In this document: positions 25,883 to 35,154 of the stretch, in pieces | How the letters are laid out: the number at the start of each line of letters is the position of its first letter | Numbering within the stretch: the stretch's first letter is position 1 | Assembly: GCA_020851035.1 (NCBI GenBank) | Contig: JADZDM010000005.1 | Span: 310,001-374,000 of the forward strand | Reading direction: 5' to 3' | Source: Gemmatimonadaceae bacterium | GTDB lineage: Bacteria > Gemmatimonadota > Gemmatimonadetes > Gemmatimonadales > Gemmatimonadaceae | Length of the DNA: 64,000 bases | The notes under the pieces: generated by a model | Told to the model about the DNA's origin: nothing | Database searches by the model: none | Seen by the model: only the letters and a program-made list of their open reading frames with translations | Translations under genes and position numbers: made by a program

Positions 25883-27814
25883 ATGTGCGGCATCGCCGGC
25901 ATCGTGAACGTGCAGGGCACCCCCGTCTCGCCGGGGGTGCTGCGTGCGATGACCGACATCGTGCGCCACCGCGGGCCGGACGGCGAGGGACAGTGGATCG
26001 GCGCCGGCGTGGGGTTCGGGCACCGCCGGCTGGCGATCGTGGACCTGTCACCCACGGGGGCGCAGCCGATGCACAGCGACGACGGGTCGCTGGTGGTCAC
26101 GTTCAACGGCGAGATCTACAACTGGCGCGAGCTGCGCACGGAGCTGGGCCGGCGCGGTGCGGTGTTCCGCACGCAGAGTGACACCGAGGTGCTGCTGGCG
26201 GCGTACCGGGCCTGGGGAGCGAAGTGCCTCGAGAAGCTCAACGGCATGTTCGCCTTCGCCATCTTCGACGCGCGCGAGCAGCGGCTGTTCCTGGCGCGCG
26301 ACCGGTTCGGCATCAAGCCGCTGTACTACCGCTGGGACGGGAGCACGCTGCTGTTCGGGTCGGAGATCAAGTCGATCCTGCAGCACCCGGCAACGACCGT
26401 GCGCGTGGACCATGCCGCGCTGGGCGAGTACTTCTCGTTCCAGAACGTGTTCAGTGACGGCACGCTGTTCCGTGACATCAAGCTGCTGCCGCGCGCGCAC
26501 TCGATCACGCTCGACATGGGGCGCCCCCAGTCGTTCGCGGTGGCCCGCTGGTGGGACTACCAGTTCGTGGAGGAGAAGGGTGTCAGCGAGGGGGAATACC
26601 TCGAGGAGCTGGATCGCCTCTTCCGCCAGGCGGTGGACCGGCAGGTGCAGGCCGACGTGGAGGTGGGCACGTACCTCAGCGGCGGCATCGACTCCGGTGC
26701 GGTGACCTGCCTCACGGCGGGGCGCCACCCGAACGTGAAGAGCTTCACGGCGGGCTTCGACGTGTCGTCGGCGTCGGGGCTGGAGCTGGCGTTCGACGAG
26801 CGGGCCAAGGCCGAGGTGCTGAGCGCGGCGTACCGCACGGAGCACTACCAGGTGGTGCTGAAGGCGGGCGACATGGAGCGGGTGCTGCCGGACCTGGTGT
26901 GGCACCTCGAGGACCTGCGCGTGGGGCAGAGCTACCCGAACTACTACATCTCGCGCCTGGCATCGCGGTTCGTGAAGGTGGTGCTGGCGGGGACCGGTGG
27001 TGACGAGATCTTTGCCGGCTATCCGTGGCGCTATTACCGCGCGGTGAAGAACGACGATGCCGCGCAGTACCTCGACAAGTACTACGCGTACTGGCAGCGC
27101 CTGGTGCCGGACCAGCACCGCGCGACGTTCTTCCAGCCGGCGGTGGCGCAGGCGCTGGTGACGCACCCGCCCGAGGCGGCGTTCCGCAACGTGCTGCGCC
27201 GGCGCTCGTTCCTGGCGATGACGCCGGACGACTACGTGAACCACTCGCTCTACTTCGAGCTCTCCACCTTCCTCAGCGGGCTGCTGGTGGTGGAGGACAA
27301 GCTGTCGATGGCGCACGGCCTGGAGACGCGGGTGCCGTTCCTGGACAACGACCTGGTGGACTTCGCGCTGCGGGTGCCGGTCAAGTACAAGCTGAAGAAC
27401 GTGGACCGCATCGTGCGGATGGACGAGAACACGCCGGGCCGGAAGGGACAGCAGTACTTCGACGAGACCGGTGACGGCAAGCTGCTGTTGCGCAAGGCGC
27501 TCTCGCGCTACGTGCCGGCCGGCTACGCGAACGGGCGCAAGCAGGGCTTCTCGGCGCCGGATGCGGGGTGGTTCCGCGGGCAGAGCATCGAGTACATCCG
27601 GCGCCTGCTCCACACGCGTGATGCGCGGATCTACGAGTTCCTCGACCCCGTCACGGTCGGCGTGCTGCTCGACGAGCACATGGCCGGCCGCGTGAACCAC
27701 CGCCTGGTGATCTGGTCGCTGCTCTGCTTCGAGTGGTGGCTGCGCCGCTTCCGCGACGGCGAGTCCACCGTCACCGCCACCGTTCCACCACTCCCCCGGG
27801 AGCATGCCGCATGA
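25883..27814 (+). CDS. asnB: Asparagine synthase (glutamine-hydrolysing), AsnB
   Basis: A 643-residue two-domain enzyme. The N-terminal class II glutaminase begins MCGIAGI with the catalytic Cys2 and has the RHRGPDG and FNGEIYN motifs. The synthase domain has the ATP-pyrophosphatase loop LSGGIDSGA near residue 265 and ETRVPFLDNDLVDFA. In surface-glycan clusters AsnB homologues are thought to amidate sugar carboxylates, which fits this location; free asparagine synthesis is the alternative. The stop overlaps the next start (ATGA). Confidence 0.88.
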   Translation: MCGIAGIVNVQGTPVSPGVLRAMTDIVRHRGPDGEGQWIGAGVGFGHRRLAIVDLSPTGAQPMHSDDGSLVVTFNGEIYNWRELRTELGRRGAVFRTQSDTEVLLAAYRAWGAKCLEKLNGMFAFAIFDAREQRLFLARDRFGIKPLYYRWDGSTLLFGSEIKSILQHPATTVRVDHAALGEYFSFQNVFSDGTLFRDIKLLPRAHSITLDMGRPQSFAVARWWDYQFVEEKGVSEGEYLEELDRLFRQAVDRQVQADVEVGTYLSGGIDSGAVTCLTAGRHPNVKSFTAGFDVSSASGLELAFDERAKAEVLSAAYRTEHYQVVLKAGDMERVLPDLVWHLEDLRVGQSYPNYYISRLASRFVKVVLAGTGGDEIFAGYPWRYYRAVKNDDAAQYLDKYYAYWQRLVPDQHRATFFQPAVAQALVTHPPEAAFRNVLRRRSFLAMTPDDYVNHSLYFELSTFLSGLLVVEDKLSMAHGLETRVPFLDNDLVDFALRVPVKYKLKNVDRIVRMDENTPGRKGQQYFDETGDGKLLLRKALSRYVPAGYANGRKQGFSAPDAGWFRGQSIEYIRRLLHTRDARIYEFLDPVTVGVLLDEHMAGRVNHRLVIWSLLCFEWWLRRFRDGESTVTATVPPLPREHAA

Positions 27815-28992
27815 GCCAGGTTCCGATCACCAAGGCGATCTTCGACGCCGACGACCTCGCGACGATCCTCGAGCCGCTGAAGAGCGGCTGGGTGGTGCAG
27901 GGGCCGTACGTGGCGGCGTTCGAGCGCGACTTCTCCGGGTGGACGCAGGCCGGCCACGCGATGGCGACCACGTCGTGCACGACCGCGTTGCAGCTGGCGA
28001 TGGCTGCGCTGCGGCTCGGACCGGGCGACGAGGTGCTGGTGCCGGCCTTCACCTGGATCGCCACCGCCAACGTGGTGGAGCACTGCGGTGCGAAGGCGGT
28101 GTTCGTGGACGTGGACCTGCACACGTTCAACATCGACCCGGACCTGCTCGAGGCGGCGATCACGCCGCGCACGGTCGGGATCATCCCGGTGCACCTGTTC
28201 GGGCAGCCGGCGCCGATGGGCCGGATCATGGCGATCGCGCGCGCGCACGGGCTGTGGGTGGTGGAGGATGCCGCCTGCGGCTTCGACACCTGGCTGGACG
28301 GGCGCCACGTGGGGACGTTCGGTGACTTCGGCTGCTTCTCGTTCCACCCGCGGAAGTCGATCACGACCGGCGAGGGGGGGATGGTCACCACTGACCGCGC
28401 CGACCACGCCGCGCTGATCCGCACGCTCCGCGACCATGGCGCGAGTCGCTCCGACCTGGAACGGCACGAGCAGCGCCACGCCTTCCTGCTGGCCGAGTAC
28501 CGGCACCTGGGCTTCAACTACCGCATGACCGACCTGCAGGGCGCGCTGGGCACGAGCCAGCTGCGCAAGGCGGCGTGGATCATGGCCGGTCGCCGGCAGG
28601 CCGCGGCATGGTACGACGCGATGCTCGCGGGTGTCGAGTGGCTGCGCACGCCGCGGCGCGATCCCCGGGTGCGCCACGGCGAGCAGTCGTACGTCTGCCT
28701 CTTCCAGCCGGAGGCGCCGACCCTGGGGAACGTGGACCGGCTCTTCGCCCGGCGGAACGACGGCATGTCGGCGCTCGAGTCGCAGGGCATCGTGACGCGG
28801 CAGGGGACGCACGCCCCGCCGCACCTGCACTACTACGCCGCGGCGTACGGCTACCAGCCGGCGGACTTTCCCGCCGCCTACCTGGCCGAGCGCTGCAGCA
28901 TCACGCTGCCGATGTATGCCGGGATGACGGAAGGGGACTGCGCACGGGTGGTGGAGGCCTTGCATGCCGTGTTCGCAGGCGTGCCGGCATGA
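27811..28992 (+). CDS. DegT/DnrJ/EryC1/StrS aminotransferase
   Basis: A 393-residue PLP sugar aminotransferase. It shows VQGPYVAAFERDF near the start, DAACGFDTW, the lysine motif FHPRKSITTGEGGM and FNYRMTDLQGALG, all typical of the family. The product would be an amino-deoxy sugar nucleotide from the keto sugar made upstream. It is coupled by four-base overlaps to asnB and to the acyltransferase, so keto sugar, amine and acyl group could be added in gene order. Confidence 0.92.
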   Translation: MSQVPITKAIFDADDLATILEPLKSGWVVQGPYVAAFERDFSGWTQAGHAMATTSCTTALQLAMAALRLGPGDEVLVPAFTWIATANVVEHCGAKAVFVDVDLHTFNIDPDLLEAAITPRTVGIIPVHLFGQPAPMGRIMAIARAHGLWVVEDAACGFDTWLDGRHVGTFGDFGCFSFHPRKSITTGEGGMVTTDRADHAALIRTLRDHGASRSDLERHEQRHAFLLAEYRHLGFNYRMTDLQGALGTSQLRKAAWIMAGRRQAAAWYDAMLAGVEWLRTPRRDPRVRHGEQSYVCLFQPEAPTLGNVDRLFARRNDGMSALESQGIVTRQGTHAPPHLHYYAAAYGYQPADFPAAYLAERCSITLPMYAGMTEGDCARVVEALHAVFAGVPA

Positions 28993-29579
28993 GCACCGAG
29001 ACGCAGGACGGCATGGCGGTGCTCGAAGCCGGACTGCGCGCGCTGCATGCGACGCGCTCGGTGGAACTGCGCCAGCGCTTCGATCGCAGCCTCCCGTTCG
29101 GCGAGATGGTGGTGGACCGCTGGGCGCGCGCGCGCGCACTCGGCTTCGGTGACGGCGCCTCGATCTACGACAGTGCGGTGGTGATCGGCACCGTGCAGGT
29201 GGGCGAGCTCACCTGGATCGGGCCGCAGGTGCTGCTGGACGGCTCCGGCGGGCTGGCGATCGGTGCCACCTGCTCGATCTCGGCCGGCGTGCAGGTCTAC
29301 ACGCACGACTCGGTGGCCTGGGCACTGTCCGGCGGCAATGCCGCCTACGAACGCGCGCCGGTCTCGATCGGGGACCACTGCTACATCGGCCCGATGAGCG
29401 TGATCACGAAGGGCGTGACGATCGGGCGGCACTGCCTGGTGGGCGCCAACAGCGTGGTGAAGCAGTCGCTCCCGGACCACAGCATCGCGGTGGGGAGCCC
29501 CGCCCGCATCGTGGGGCGTGTGGTGCTGGACGCGGCCAGCGGTGTGACGCTGCAGTACGACCGCGACGGGACCCGGTGA
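28989..29579 (+). CDS. Hexapeptide-repeat acyltransferase (sugar N-acyltransferase)
   Basis: A 196-residue left-handed beta-helix protein. Hexapeptide repeats run from about residue 60 to 175 (GTVQVGELTWIGPQVLLDGSG, GVTIGRHCLVGANSVV, AVGSPARIVG). The insert near HDSVAWALSG is where related enzymes place the catalytic His. It probably acylates the amino group made by the aminotransferase directly upstream, with which it overlaps. Confidence 0.85.
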   Translation: MSTETQDGMAVLEAGLRALHATRSVELRQRFDRSLPFGEMVVDRWARARALGFGDGASIYDSAVVIGTVQVGELTWIGPQVLLDGSGGLAIGATCSISAGVQVYTHDSVAWALSGGNAAYERAPVSIGDHCYIGPMSVITKGVTIGRHCLVGANSVVKQSLPDHSIAVGSPARIVGRVVLDAASGVTLQYDRDGTR

Positions 29580-30355
29580 TGACCGGGACACGCGCCAGCC
29601 GCGCACCGGCGGAACTGCTCATCACGCTCGACGTGGACTGGGCGCCGGACCACGTGATCGATGCCGTCGCGGGGCAGCTGGCCGCTGCCGGCGTGCGCGC
29701 GACATGGTTCATCACACATGCGAGTCCCGCTGTCGAGCGGCTGCGGGAGCGTGGCGACCTGTTCGAACTGGGAATCCACCCGAACTTCATGCCGGGATCG
29801 ACGCATGGCGCGACGGTGGACGCCGTGCTGGCGCACTGCCTGGCGCTGGTGCCGGAGGCGCGGGTGATGCGCACGCACGGACTGGTGAGCTCCTCGCGGC
29901 TGCTGGACGAGGTGCTGGCACGCTCGGAGATCCGCATCGACTCGAGCCTGCTGCTGCGCCGGCACCCGAACCTGGGTGTCGTGGAGCAGCCTTTCCCGCA
30001 CGGCGTGCTCGCGCGCGTGCCGATCTGGTGGGAGGATGACGTGGAGCAGCTCGCCGTCGATCCGCTCTGGGATGTGTCGGCGCCGGGTGGCGGCGGACTG
30101 CGGGTGCTGAACTTCCATCCCGTGCACGTGGCGCTGAACGGCGCCACGGCAGCGCCGTATGCGGCACTGAAGGCCGCGTGGCCGGTGCTTGCCGATGCAC
30201 CGGCGGAGGCCTTCACACGGCACCGCGCGACCGGCGACGGGCCGGCGACGGCCTTCACGCGCGCACTGGCCACGCTGCAGGCCGCCGCCGGCGGCCGCAC
30301 GCTGGGCATGCTCGTGCCAGACACAGCGCCCGCACCACACCCGGCCTGTGCCTGA
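29579..30355 (+). CDS. Polysaccharide deacetylase-like protein
   Basis: About 258 residues. The start ATG overlaps the previous stop (TGATG). It matches the NodB fold loosely: TLDVDWAPD near the N-terminus gives the Asp pair, ATWFITHAS follows, and FELGIHPNF carries one metal His. The second HxxxH pair of true deacetylases is not evident; the form resembles the shortened deacetylase-like proteins of O-antigen clusters. It may deacetylate a glycan precursor or be inactive. Confidence 0.7.
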   Translation: MTGTRASRAPAELLITLDVDWAPDHVIDAVAGQLAAAGVRATWFITHASPAVERLRERGDLFELGIHPNFMPGSTHGATVDAVLAHCLALVPEARVMRTHGLVSSSRLLDEVLARSEIRIDSSLLLRRHPNLGVVEQPFPHGVLARVPIWWEDDVEQLAVDPLWDVSAPGGGGLRVLNFHPVHVALNGATAAPYAALKAAWPVLADAPAEAFTRHRATGDGPATAFTRALATLQAAAGGRTLGMLVPDTAPAPHPACA

Positions 30356-30385
30356 GCACTCCACACCCCTGCACCCCCACGTTCC

Positions 30386-31366
30386 ATGACCCTCGCCACC
30401 GTTCCCACTCCAAAGTCACCCACGCTGCCACGTGCGATCGAGCGCCTTGGCCTGGCCGGACTCGTGGCACCGGAGGCGATGGCCTCGGCGGCGCAGGACC
30501 AGACCGCGGATACCTTCGGCTACAAGTGGCACCGGACCGAGACGTTCACCTCGCAGCCGGTGCAGGCGATGTCACGCACGTGGATGCTCGATCGCTACTG
30601 CGGTGGTGACGAGGCGCGGCTGGACGAGTGGCTGGCGGAGCCGGGGCGCCTGATCGTGGACGCCGGCTGCGGCGCGGGACACTCGGCGCTGGCCCTGTTC
30701 GGCGATCGCCTGCGTGCGCACGACTACCTCGGCATCGACATCTCGACCGCGGTGCGGGTGGCAGCGGCGCAGTTCGCGGCGCGCGGCATTCCCGCCGGCT
30801 TCCTGCAGCATGACCTGACCACGGTTCCGCTGCCGGCAGGGTCAGTGGACCTGCTCTTCAGCGAGGGGGTGCTGCACCACACCGACGACACGCGGGCGGC
30901 CTTCCTGCACCTGGCGCGCGCGCTGGCGCCGGGCGGGCGGTTCCTGGCCTACGTGTATGCGAAGAAGGGACCGGTTCGCGAGTTCACGGACGATCACATC
31001 CGCGCGCAGCTTGCCGCGCTGGACAACGACGCGGCCTGGCGCGCGCTGGAACCGCTGACGCGGCTCGGCATCGCCCTCGGCGAGCTGGGTGCCACCGTGC
31101 ACGTGCCCGAGGCCGTGCCGCTGCTGGGCATTCCCGCCGGCCCGATCGACGTGCAGCGGCTGTTCTACTGGCATGTCTGCAAGCTGTTCCATCGCCCCGA
31201 GCTGACGCTCGACGAGATGAACCACATCAACTTCGACTGGTTCCGGCCGGCCAACTGCCACCGCCACACCCCCGGCGAGGTGGAGGCGTGGTGCGCCGAG
31301 GCCGGGCTGTCCGTGGAGCGGCTGCACGTGGAAGAGGCGGGGATCACCGTGGTGGCCCGCCGCTGA
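30386..31366 (+). CDS. SAM-dependent methyltransferase
   Basis: A 326-residue class I methyltransferase. Motif I is VDAGCGAGHSALALFG, post I LGIDIST, and VDLLFSEGVLHHTDDT is the motif IV region. The C-terminal 120 residues (LNFDWFRPANCHRHTPGEVEAWC) are specific to a subgroup found in glycan and lipid clusters. A 30-base gap separates it from the deacetylase-like gene and its stop overlaps the next start (TGATG). Confidence 0.82.
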   Translation: MTLATVPTPKSPTLPRAIERLGLAGLVAPEAMASAAQDQTADTFGYKWHRTETFTSQPVQAMSRTWMLDRYCGGDEARLDEWLAEPGRLIVDAGCGAGHSALALFGDRLRAHDYLGIDISTAVRVAAAQFAARGIPAGFLQHDLTTVPLPAGSVDLLFSEGVLHHTDDTRAAFLHLARALAPGGRFLAYVYAKKGPVREFTDDHIRAQLAALDNDAAWRALEPLTRLGIALGELGATVHVPEAVPLLGIPAGPIDVQRLFYWHVCKLFHRPELTLDEMNHINFDWFRPANCHRHTPGEVEAWCAEAGLSVERLHVEEAGITVVARR

Positions 31367-32259
31367 TGCGGATCCGGCTGTCCGACCTCGCGTCGCTGGT
31401 GACGATCGACATCGTCCGGGACGGCGCGTTCAGCACGCTCGGCGCGGCCACGTCGGGCACGGCGGACACGCTGGTGTTCGTGGAGGAGCCGAGGTGGCTC
31501 CGTGGCCTGCAGGGCAACCCGCACGTGTCGTCGGTGCTCACGACGCCGGCGCTGGCCAGCCAGGTGCCCGACGGGGTGGCGGTGGCGGTGTGTGCATCGC
31601 CGCGGCGCGCGTTCTTCGAGCTGCACAACCTGCTGGCCCGGACCGACGGGTTCTACTGGACCGACTTCGCCACCGAGGTCGACCCCACGGCGCGCATCCA
31701 TCCGCGCGCGTACGTGGCCGAGCGCAACGTGCGCATCGGGGCCGGCTGCGTGGTGGAGCCGAACGCCACGGTGCTCGAGCGCTCCGTGCTGGGTGCGGGT
31801 GTGGTGCTGCGCAGCGGGTGCACGATCGGCTCGCAGGGCTTCGAGTTCAAGCGCGTCGACGGGCGGATCCTGGCCGTGACCCATGCCGGCGGCGTGCGGC
31901 TGGGGGATGCGGTGGAAGTGCAGGCCAACAGCGCCATCTCCCGCGCCGTCTTCGGCGGCTTCACGGAGCTCGGCAGCGAGACCAAGCTCGACAACCTCGT
32001 ACACGTCGCGCACAACGTCCGCATCGGCCGCCGCTGCCTGCTGGCGGCCAGCGCGATGATCGCCGGCAGCGCCACCCTCGGCGATGACGTGTGGGTGGGG
32101 CCAGGGGTCTCGGTGTCCAGCGGCGTCACCGTCGGCGACGGCGCGACCCTCACGATCGGCGCCGTGGTGACGCGCGACGTCGACCCGGGCCAGCGCGTGA
32201 CCGGGAACTTCGCCGTGGACCATGCACGGTTCCTGTCACACCTCCGGACGCTGCGGTGA
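31366..32259 (+). CDS. LpxD-like hexapeptide acyltransferase
   Basis: A 297-residue protein. An N-terminal uridine-binding-like domain (residues 1-100) is followed by a beta-helix of hexapeptide repeats (ERNVRIGAGCVVEPNATV to GDGATLTIGAVV). The segment LDNLVHVAHNVRIG aligns with the LpxD catalytic IAHN histidine. It lies inside the glycan island without other lipid A genes, so it is more likely a sugar acyltransferase in this pathway than the lipid A enzyme itself. Confidence 0.78.
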   Translation: MRIRLSDLASLVTIDIVRDGAFSTLGAATSGTADTLVFVEEPRWLRGLQGNPHVSSVLTTPALASQVPDGVAVAVCASPRRAFFELHNLLARTDGFYWTDFATEVDPTARIHPRAYVAERNVRIGAGCVVEPNATVLERSVLGAGVVLRSGCTIGSQGFEFKRVDGRILAVTHAGGVRLGDAVEVQANSAISRAVFGGFTELGSETKLDNLVHVAHNVRIGRRCLLAASAMIAGSATLGDDVWVGPGVSVSSGVTVGDGATLTIGAVVTRDVDPGQRVTGNFAVDHARFLSHLRTLR

Positions 32260-35123
32260 CGATGACGATCCTCCTGCTGCACGGGGCGGTGCTGGTGCTG
32301 GCCACGACACTGGCACGGTTCGCCTTCCTGACGGCCGCCACCACGGCCTCGAGCGACAACGTCGGCTCGGTGCGCGTGACCGAGGCCCAGCGCCGGAGCC
32401 GCTGGCTCAGCTTCGACGTGTCGAACTCCGTCTTTCCGGGCACGTATGGCTATCCACCGCTGGTGTTCTGGCTGGTGAGCCGGTTGCCGCGGCGTCTCTG
32501 GACGCGCGGGCGCTACTGGGCGAACTACCTCGCCGACACGGCGTCGGCGCTGCTGGTGTGGGCCGCGATCCGGGTGCTGGCGCCGGCGCTTCCGGGCGAG
32601 GTGGCGCTGCTGGCGGCACTGGGATTCGGACTCAACCCGCTGCTGCTCCCGACGGTGGACCATGCGCGCATCACGGCCCCGAACGCGCGATCGTTCGGGT
32701 TGCTGCTGAACACGCTCTGGATCCTGCTGCTGGTGGCCTGCGTGGCGCGCGGTGATGCGTGGCTGGCGGCCGTCCTCGTGCCGCTGACGTGGCTGATCAT
32801 CCTCACCTCGCAGTTCGGGATGCAGACGATGTTCGGCGTGACGACACTCGTGTCGCTGCTCAGCGGCAACTGGTGGCCCACCGCCGCGATGTTCGTCGCG
32901 ACCCTGGTGGGTTGCGCGATTCCCGGTCTTGGCGTGTGGGCCGTGCTGCACCACAAGTTCGCGCACTGGCGATGGTACCGTCGCGTGCAGCGCACGATCG
33001 TGAACGTGGTGAGCCTGCGGGCGATGCCGGTGCGCACGCGCGTGGCCGCCTTCCTGCGACTGCTGGCGCACCCCGTGCGTGACGGGCACGCGCTCGGCCA
33101 CGCGTTCCAGACCTCGCCGTGGTGGAAGATGCTGGCGGGTGTGCTGCCGCTGGTGGTGGCACTCGCGCTGGCGCTGTCGAACCGGACGGTCGATGCCGCG
33201 CTCGCGGATCCGGTGGCTCGCGCCCTCGCGCAGGTGTCGCTGGCCGCTGGCATACTGTTCGTGCTGACGCTGCTGCCGCCACTCCTGTTCCTGGGTGAGG
33301 CGGAACGGTACGTGGAGCACTGCCTCGCGGCGATCGTCGTGCTGGCGGTGCTGCTGGTGGCTGCCGTGCCATCGCTGGCGCTGACGGCCACGGTGCTCGG
33401 CTTCTCGCTGGTGCTCGCGGTGACGGTCGCACAGCTCGCGCACCGGCAGTGGCCCGCGGCGCAGGCGGCGCTGCACTATCCGCAGGTGGGGTTCGGCGAG
33501 GAGCGCGCGCTGCTGTCGGCGCTCGTGCGTCGCGGTTCCCCCGTGCGCATCGCAACGGTGCCGGTGAAGGCCGCCTTCCTGCTGCACGACCTGCTCATCG
33601 ACAGTGCCGAGCCCGGGTCGGAGCGCGTGGAGTTCCTCTTCCAGCACACGCTGCAGCAGGGGGACGACCACTTTGCCTACCTGCTCGAGGACACCACCGA
33701 TGGGTACACGTACCTGCGCGGAGAACTGGACCGCCTGGTCAGCCGGTACGGCATCAACTTCATGCTGGTGGAGACGGCGCTGCTGCGGGACGCCGGCAAC
33801 CGCGAGCCGATCCTGGAAGCGCTGCGGCTGCGCACGCCGGTGCACAGTGGCCGGTTCACCCTCTATTCGCTGCACGACGTGGCAGCGGCTCCGGCACCCG
33901 CGGTGCCAGTCGCCGCGCCGGTGCCGCTGCCGGCGGAGCACAGCATGACACCTCCCGGGACGGTTCCCGCCCATGCCGGCGTGCCGGTGCCGGCGCCACG
34001 GCCCGCGCCGCGCCCGCGGATCCTCGCGATCGCGGACGTGCCCGACTGGATCTTCGAGCGGCACGTCCGGACGCTGCAGGTGGCGTTGCAGGACGAGTTC
34101 GAGATCGTGCTGCACTACCACACCATGCCGTTCGACGAGGATGCGTTCGACCTGGTCTACGCGATGGAGTTCGGCCTCGTGCCCACGGCACAGATCCGGT
34201 CGCCGTGGAAGTACGTCACGGCGGTGCGGTCACACGTGAGCTGGGAGAACGTGCCGGCGGAGCAGCTCGCGCACTACCTGCGGGCCCACTTCCAGCGCAC
34301 GCACGTGGTGTCGCGGCGGCTGCAGCGGGCGCTGTCGCCGTGGCTGCCTGACGTGGCGTATGTCACGCACGGCATCGACGGCGAGCGATTCCGGCCGGTG
34401 GTGCGCGAGGGGCGTACCGGCACGATCCGCGTGGGGTGGGCCGGCAACCGGAACACTGCCACCAAGGGGTTCGCCGACTTCATCGCGCCGCTGGCCGCAC
34501 TGCCAGGCGTGGAGCTCGTGTTCTGCGGGTATGCCGACCGGAACCTGACGCTGGACGAGATGCCGGCGTTCTATTCATCGATCGACGCCTACGTGTGCAC
34601 CTCGCAGACCGAGGGCAACAACAACTCGCTGCTCGAGGCGGCCGCCACCGGCGCGGCGATCGTCACCACCGAGGCCGGCACGGTGCCGGAGTACCTCGTG
34701 GACGGCGAGTCGGCGCTGGTCGTGCGACGCGAACCGGTGGCGTTCGCCGATGCGGTCCTGCGCCTGCGCGACGACCCCGCGTTGCGCGCCCGACTCGGCC
34801 GTGCCGCGTCGGCGGCAGTGATCCCGGCGTGGACCTGGGCCTGTCGCGCCGAGGACTACCGCCTGTTCCTCCGCGCTGCGGTGGACGGGCGGGAGGCGGC
34901 CCGGCTGCGGATGCGCGAGGTGCCGCCGCTGACCACGCTGTCGGTGGGTGGTGCGCCGCCGTTCGACCTCGCGGCGGCGGTGGATGCCGTGCAGCTCGCG
35001 GTGGGCGAGGGGCGGGTGGAGGATGCGCTGTCGTGGCTGGCGCAGCTGGCCGTGCATGATGCCTCGAACCCCGTCTGGCCGTCGCTGATCGAGGAGCTCG
35101 GCGGCGCATCACGCGCAGCGTGA
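32256..35123 (+). CDS. Membrane protein fused to family-4 glycosyltransferase
   Basis: About 955 residues; a GTG overlapping the previous stop is used, with an ATG two codons later as alternative. Residues 1-480 hold about ten membrane segments in a layout like GT-C glycosyltransferases (GFGLNPLLLP, TWLIILTSQFGMQTM, AGILFVLTLLPPLLFLG). A Pro/Ala-rich linker around 560-585 leads to a soluble GT-B domain (585-900) with the donor-binding segment TEGNNNSLLEAAATG. One polypeptide could therefore have two transfer activities or a membrane anchor plus transferase. It is the last and largest gene of the island. Confidence 0.78.
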   Translation: MTMTILLLHGAVLVLATTLARFAFLTAATTASSDNVGSVRVTEAQRRSRWLSFDVSNSVFPGTYGYPPLVFWLVSRLPRRLWTRGRYWANYLADTASALLVWAAIRVLAPALPGEVALLAALGFGLNPLLLPTVDHARITAPNARSFGLLLNTLWILLLVACVARGDAWLAAVLVPLTWLIILTSQFGMQTMFGVTTLVSLLSGNWWPTAAMFVATLVGCAIPGLGVWAVLHHKFAHWRWYRRVQRTIVNVVSLRAMPVRTRVAAFLRLLAHPVRDGHALGHAFQTSPWWKMLAGVLPLVVALALALSNRTVDAALADPVARALAQVSLAAGILFVLTLLPPLLFLGEAERYVEHCLAAIVVLAVLLVAAVPSLALTATVLGFSLVLAVTVAQLAHRQWPAAQAALHYPQVGFGEERALLSALVRRGSPVRIATVPVKAAFLLHDLLIDSAEPGSERVEFLFQHTLQQGDDHFAYLLEDTTDGYTYLRGELDRLVSRYGINFMLVETALLRDAGNREPILEALRLRTPVHSGRFTLYSLHDVAAAPAPAVPVAAPVPLPAEHSMTPPGTVPAHAGVPVPAPRPAPRPRILAIADVPDWIFERHVRTLQVALQDEFEIVLHYHTMPFDEDAFDLVYAMEFGLVPTAQIRSPWKYVTAVRSHVSWENVPAEQLAHYLRAHFQRTHVVSRRLQRALSPWLPDVAYVTHGIDGERFRPVVREGRTGTIRVGWAGNRNTATKGFADFIAPLAALPGVELVFCGYADRNLTLDEMPAFYSSIDAYVCTSQTEGNNNSLLEAAATGAAIVTTEAGTVPEYLVDGESALVVRREPVAFADAVLRLRDDPALRARLGRAASAAVIPAWTWACRAEDYRLFLRAAVDGREAARLRMREVPPLTTLSVGGAPPFDLAAAVDAVQLAVGEGRVEDALSWLAQLAVHDASNPVWPSLIEELGGASRAA

Positions 35124-35154
35124 CTGCAGTGGTGTGCGGAGGACTGCCCGCGGG

